Part shown: in pieces, positions 30,359-33,552 of the stretch
How the letters are laid out: the number at the start of each line of letters is the position of its first letter
Numbering within the stretch: the stretch's first letter is position 1
Made by a program: the position numbers and the translations under genes
Source of the DNA: Spirochaetaceae bacterium UBA1306
GTDB taxonomy: Bacteria; Spirochaetota; Spirochaetia; Treponematales; Rectinemataceae
DNA length: 33,552 nt
Reading direction: 5' to 3'
Assembly: GCA_002307245.1 (NCBI GenBank)
Contig: DBTW01000189.1
Span: 543-34,094, forward strand
Notes under the pieces: generated by a model
Database searches by the model: none
What the model was told of the DNA's origin: nothing
The model's input: only the letters and a program-made list of their open reading frames with translations

Positions 30359-31771
30359 ATGGCACAATACGACGTCATCATCATCGGCGGGGGGCCCGGC
30401 GGCTACGTGGCCGCGGAGCGCCTCGGCGCCTACGGCCAGGGCGGAGCGAGGAAAAGGGTCCTCCTGATCGAGAAGGCCGCGCTCGGCGGCACCTGCCTCA
30501 ACGTGGGCTGCATCCCCACGAAGACCCTGGTCAATTCCGCCAAGCACTACGTCCACGCGCTGGAGGCCGCGAAGTTCGGCGTGAAGGCCGAGAACGTGAG
30601 CTTCGACTGGAAGGCCATGCAGGCCTGGAAGCGCGAGGTCGTGGAGAAGCTCCGCGGCGGCATCGCGATGACCGAAAGGAAGCTCGGCGTCGAGGTGGCG
30701 CAGGGCGAGGCGAGGCTCCTGGGCCCCGGCAAGGTGGAGCTGCGCGACGCCCAGGGTTCCGTGACGGTCCACGAGTCCTCGGCGGTCATCGTCGCGACGG
30801 GCTCGATCCCCGCCATGCCGCCCATCCCGGGCTCCAAGGGCAACCCCAAGGTCGTGGACTCGACGGGGCTGCTGGACTTGGCCGAGCTGCCGAAGCGGCT
30901 CTGCGTGATCGGCGGCGGGGTCATCGGCGTCGAGTTCGCCGGCCTCTTCGCGGCCTTGGGGCTCGAGGTCGAGGTCGTCGAGATGATGGACGAGATCGTG
31001 CCCTTCATGGACAGGGAGATGGCGCCGATCCTGCGCAAGGCGATGAAGGGCGTCTCCTTTCGCCTCGGCTGCAAGGTCGAGGGAATCGAGGACGCGCCCG
31101 CGGGAGCCGCGGTCCGCTACAAGACGAAGGAAGGCGCCGACGCCAGGGCGGAAGCCGACCTCATCCTCATGGCCGTGGGCCGCAGGCCCGTCCTGGACGG
31201 CTGGGGCGCCAAGGAGGCGGGCCTCGACTTCTCGCCCAAGGGCGTGGTTGTCGACGAGCGCATGCGCACGAACCTCCCGGGCGTCTGGGCAGTGGGCGAC
31301 GTGACGGGCCGGAGCCTCCTCGCGCACTCGGCCTACCGCATGGCCGACGTCGCCGCCGACGACATCCTCGCCGGCGGCGGCGCGTCGAGGAGCCCCAACG
31401 TGATGCGCTACAGCGCCGTGCCCTGGGCCGTCTACGGGATCACCGAGGCGGCGGGCGTCGGCATGACCGAGCAGGAGGCCCAGGCCAAGGGCCTGGCGAT
31501 CAAGAAGGCGAGCCTCAGCCTCAAGGTCTCGGGCCGCTTCTGCGCCGAGAACGGCTTCGCCGCCCCCGGCTCCGTCAAGGTGATCGCCGACAAGGCGAGC
31601 GATATAATACTCGGCGTCCACGTCGTGGGCGCCTACGCTTCCGAGATGATCTGGGGCGGGGCCGCGCTCATCGAGCAGGAGCTCCGCGTCCGGGACGCCA
31701 AGGAAGTCATTTTCCCGCACCCGACCGTTTGCGAAGCCATTCGCGACGCGTTATTCGAATTAGAGGAGTGA
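30359..31771 (+). CDS. lpdA: Dihydrolipoamide dehydrogenase (E3)
   Basis: A 470-residue FAD flavoprotein that reoxidises the lipoyl groups of E2 with NAD+. The FAD fold is YDVIIIGGGPGGYVAAERL; the redox disulfide lies in GGTCLNVGC (Cys46, Cys51); the NAD fold is LCVIGGGVIGVEFAGLFAALG; the second FAD contact is VWAVGDVTG; the C-terminal active-site base is in FPHPTVCE (His-Pro-Thr, followed by Glu). A short insertion, GAYGQGGARKR, between the first helix and second strand of the FAD fold lengthens a normally tight turn. ATG 7 bp after the E2 stop. The TGA stop is followed after 4 bp by the E1 start. Confidence 0.95.
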   Translation: MAQYDVIIIGGGPGGYVAAERLGAYGQGGARKRVLLIEKAALGGTCLNVGCIPTKTLVNSAKHYVHALEAAKFGVKAENVSFDWKAMQAWKREVVEKLRGGIAMTERKLGVEVAQGEARLLGPGKVELRDAQGSVTVHESSAVIVATGSIPAMPPIPGSKGNPKVVDSTGLLDLAELPKRLCVIGGGVIGVEFAGLFAALGLEVEVVEMMDEIVPFMDREMAPILRKAMKGVSFRLGCKVEGIEDAPAGAAVRYKTKEGADARAEADLILMAVGRRPVLDGWGAKEAGLDFSPKGVVVDERMRTNLPGVWAVGDVTGRSLLAHSAYRMADVAADDILAGGGASRSPNVMRYSAVPWAVYGITEAAGVGMTEQEAQAKGLAIKKASLSLKVSGRFCAENGFAAPGSVKVIADKASDIILGVHVVGAYASEMIWGGAALIEQELRVRDAKEVIFPHPTVCEAIRDALFELEE

Positions 31772-31775
31772 TGTC

Positions 31776-33552
<1,777 letters not shown>

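Overview
The window is GC-rich bacterial chromosome (about two thirds G+C by eye) packed with genes on both strands. An lspA gene, a lipobox protein, a methyl-accepting chemotaxis protein, many TTG/GTG starts and a fused alpha/beta pyruvate-dehydrogenase-type E1 suggest a free-living, motile Gram-negative-type anaerobe or facultative anaerobe. My best guess is a high-GC member of the Spirochaetota. This is inference from gene content; no rRNA or tRNA gene is present to test it.

Layout. 1-4.3 kb: the tail of an OmpR-type response regulator, its histidine kinase, a CreD-like membrane protein and D-Ala-D-Ala ligase form a tightly overlapping envelope-stress/cell-wall group. 4.3-7.3 kb: housekeeping genes (SAM methyltransferase, DUF2007 protein, YfcE-type phosphodiesterase, Xaa-Pro aminopeptidase). 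7.4-13.5 kb: the most unusual region, a five-gene operon behind a leader that contains a strong intrinsic terminator. It encodes a second, divergent D-Ala-D-Ala-ligase-like ATP-grasp enzyme, a B12-dependent mutase-like protein with its cobalamin domain fused to a glutamate-mutase-like barrel, an octopine/opine-dehydrogenase-family enzyme, a small mechanosensitive-channel-like membrane protein and a DUF1646 permease. The first four genes overlap at their stop/start codons. No pathway I know has this gene set, and it is the best candidate here for an undescribed system.

13.4-19 kb: an HD-domain protein related to CCA-adding enzymes, lspA, the HrpB helicase and a lipoprotein with an HELTH metallopeptidase motif. 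19-22.8 kb: an amino-acid ABC permease and binding protein without an ATPase, diverging from a D-lyxose-isomerase-like gene and a PfkB sugar kinase. 22.8-24.1 kb: an uncharacterised nuclease-like/winged-helix protein and an ATC-hydrolase-family protein. 24.1-24.4 kb: an AT-rich island bounded by perfect 18-bp inverted repeats, probably a MITE. 24.4-28.1 kb: a TcdA/ThiF-family enzyme, a chemotaxis receptor and a NagD-type HAD phosphatase. 28.2-33.6 kb: a DeoR regulator leading a 2-oxoacid dehydrogenase operon ordered E2-E3-E1, with E1 cut by the window end.

One pattern runs across the window. At least eight genes that begin transcription units have a -10-like hexamer ending 6-8 nt before the ATG and no usable Shine-Dalgarno sequence, while operon-internal genes and genes with real leaders carry AGGAGG-like sites. 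This suggests that leaderless mRNA is common in this organism.
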